This document shows, in pieces, positions 63,709 to 64,000 of a DNA stretch of 64,000 nt. Origin of the DNA: Alkalilimnicola ehrlichii (GTDB lineage Bacteria; Pseudomonadota; Gammaproteobacteria; Nitrococcales; AK92). The position numbers were made by a program, and so were the translations under genes. The notes beneath the pieces were generated by a model that was not told the origin of the DNA, did no database searches, and saw nothing but the letters and a program-made list of their open reading frames with translations. How positions within the stretch are numbered: position 1 is the stretch's first letter; the number at the start of each line of letters is the position of its first letter. The stretch is taken from NCBI RefSeq assembly GCF_003399765.1, contig NZ_NFZV01000004.1:124001-188000 (forward strand), read 5' to 3'.

Positions 63709-63885
63709 CTTTAAGGTGGGGGTCTGGAGGCGAGGTTCTCTCGTTTCTATCTAATTGTTTTCCTTGATTTTTCCCCTTCACGCCTAGTTGACAGCTTCGT
63801 TGCTGTTAGCCTACACTGCGCCCCGACCGCTGCCGGGCGGTTCTTCACCAGTCCACGGGCTGACAAGCTACGAGGCTAACGCCGG

Positions 63886-64000
63886 ATGCTCGAGAATTAT
63901 CTACCGATTCTTGTCTTCATCGTTATCGGGTTGGTAATCGGTACCGCTTTACTTGCGGTTGGTTACGTGCTCGGTCCTCGAAAGCCGTCCGAAGGTAAGC
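63886..64000 (+). CDS. nuoA: NADH-quinone oxidoreductase subunit A, 5' part only
   Basis: The first 38 codons of NuoA, a small membrane subunit of respiratory complex I, before the window ends. The sequence opens MLENYLPILVFIVIGLVIG, crosses the membrane once, and reaches GYVLGPRKPSEGK, which matches the family's first segment and loop. It begins about 180 bases after tRNA-Leu and should be the first gene of the nuo operon continuing beyond the window. Confidence 0.92.
   Translation, partial: MLENYLPILVFIVIGLVIGTALLAVGYVLGPRKPSEGK

Overview
This is a contiguous piece of a Gram-negative, gammaproteobacterial chromosome. GC content looks like the high 50s by eye. The evidence is gene content and synteny: carA-carB-greA, rlmE-ftsH-folP-glmM-tpiA-secG-tRNA-Leu-nuoA, rlmN-pilW-rodZ-hisS-yfgM-bamB, trmJ-cysE-iscS-iscU-iscA, cbpA-cbpM and yadG-yadH are all gammaproteobacterial arrangements. 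I cannot name the genus. A Chromatiales/Ectothiorhodospiraceae-like lineage is a reasonable guess. I see no prophage, insertion sequence, integrase or CRISPR array.

Bases 1-30,700 are mostly accessory and stress genes. They include a patatin-like hydrolase, a GcvA-type LysR regulator with a possible divergent small RNA, and small DUF proteins. A glutathione/electrophile-defence set follows: glutathionyl-hydroquinone reductase, glyoxalase I, then a TetR regulator divergent from two glutathione S-transferases. Proteostasis genes are Hsp20-Lon and a cbpA-cbpM operon that also carries an alpha/beta hydrolase of the PHA-synthase fold. Others are a zinc-less DksA-like protein, a UV-damage glycosylase, a D-lactate-type dehydrogenase, a TraB/GumN protein, a site-2 protease with CBS domains and several lipoproteins and membrane proteins of unknown role.

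Bases 30,700-47,000 are core genes: suhB, trmJ, cysE, an unusual iron-sulfur set (iscS, a ligand-poor IscU-like protein, iscA), ndk, rlmN, pilW, rodZ, hisS, yfgM, bamB, an NRDE protein, a secreted pentapeptide-repeat protein, adk, an NfeD protease and pdxH. Bases 47,000-51,000 hold an unrecognised two-gene unit, an H-NS-like gene with a long leader, and the yadGH ABC exporter. Bases 51,300-64,000 are the carAB-greA to nuoA housekeeping block, with a hairpin leader ahead of carA and a tRNA-Leu(GAG).

A striking property is that eight otherwise well-conserved genes (second GST, SDR, iscS, rlmN, rodZ, bamB, pdxH, yadH) each carry one or two frame breaks. Nearly all are explained by loss of a single base, most often within a homopolymer run. 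Most of these genes are housekeeping genes in intact operons, so sequencing or assembly error is more likely than gene decay. I annotate each as one gene and mark the break. The most interesting biological leads are the IscU-like protein without its usual ligands, the GcvA-adjacent RNA candidate, the cbpAM-hydrolase operon, the carA leader, and the 62/319-residue gene pair.
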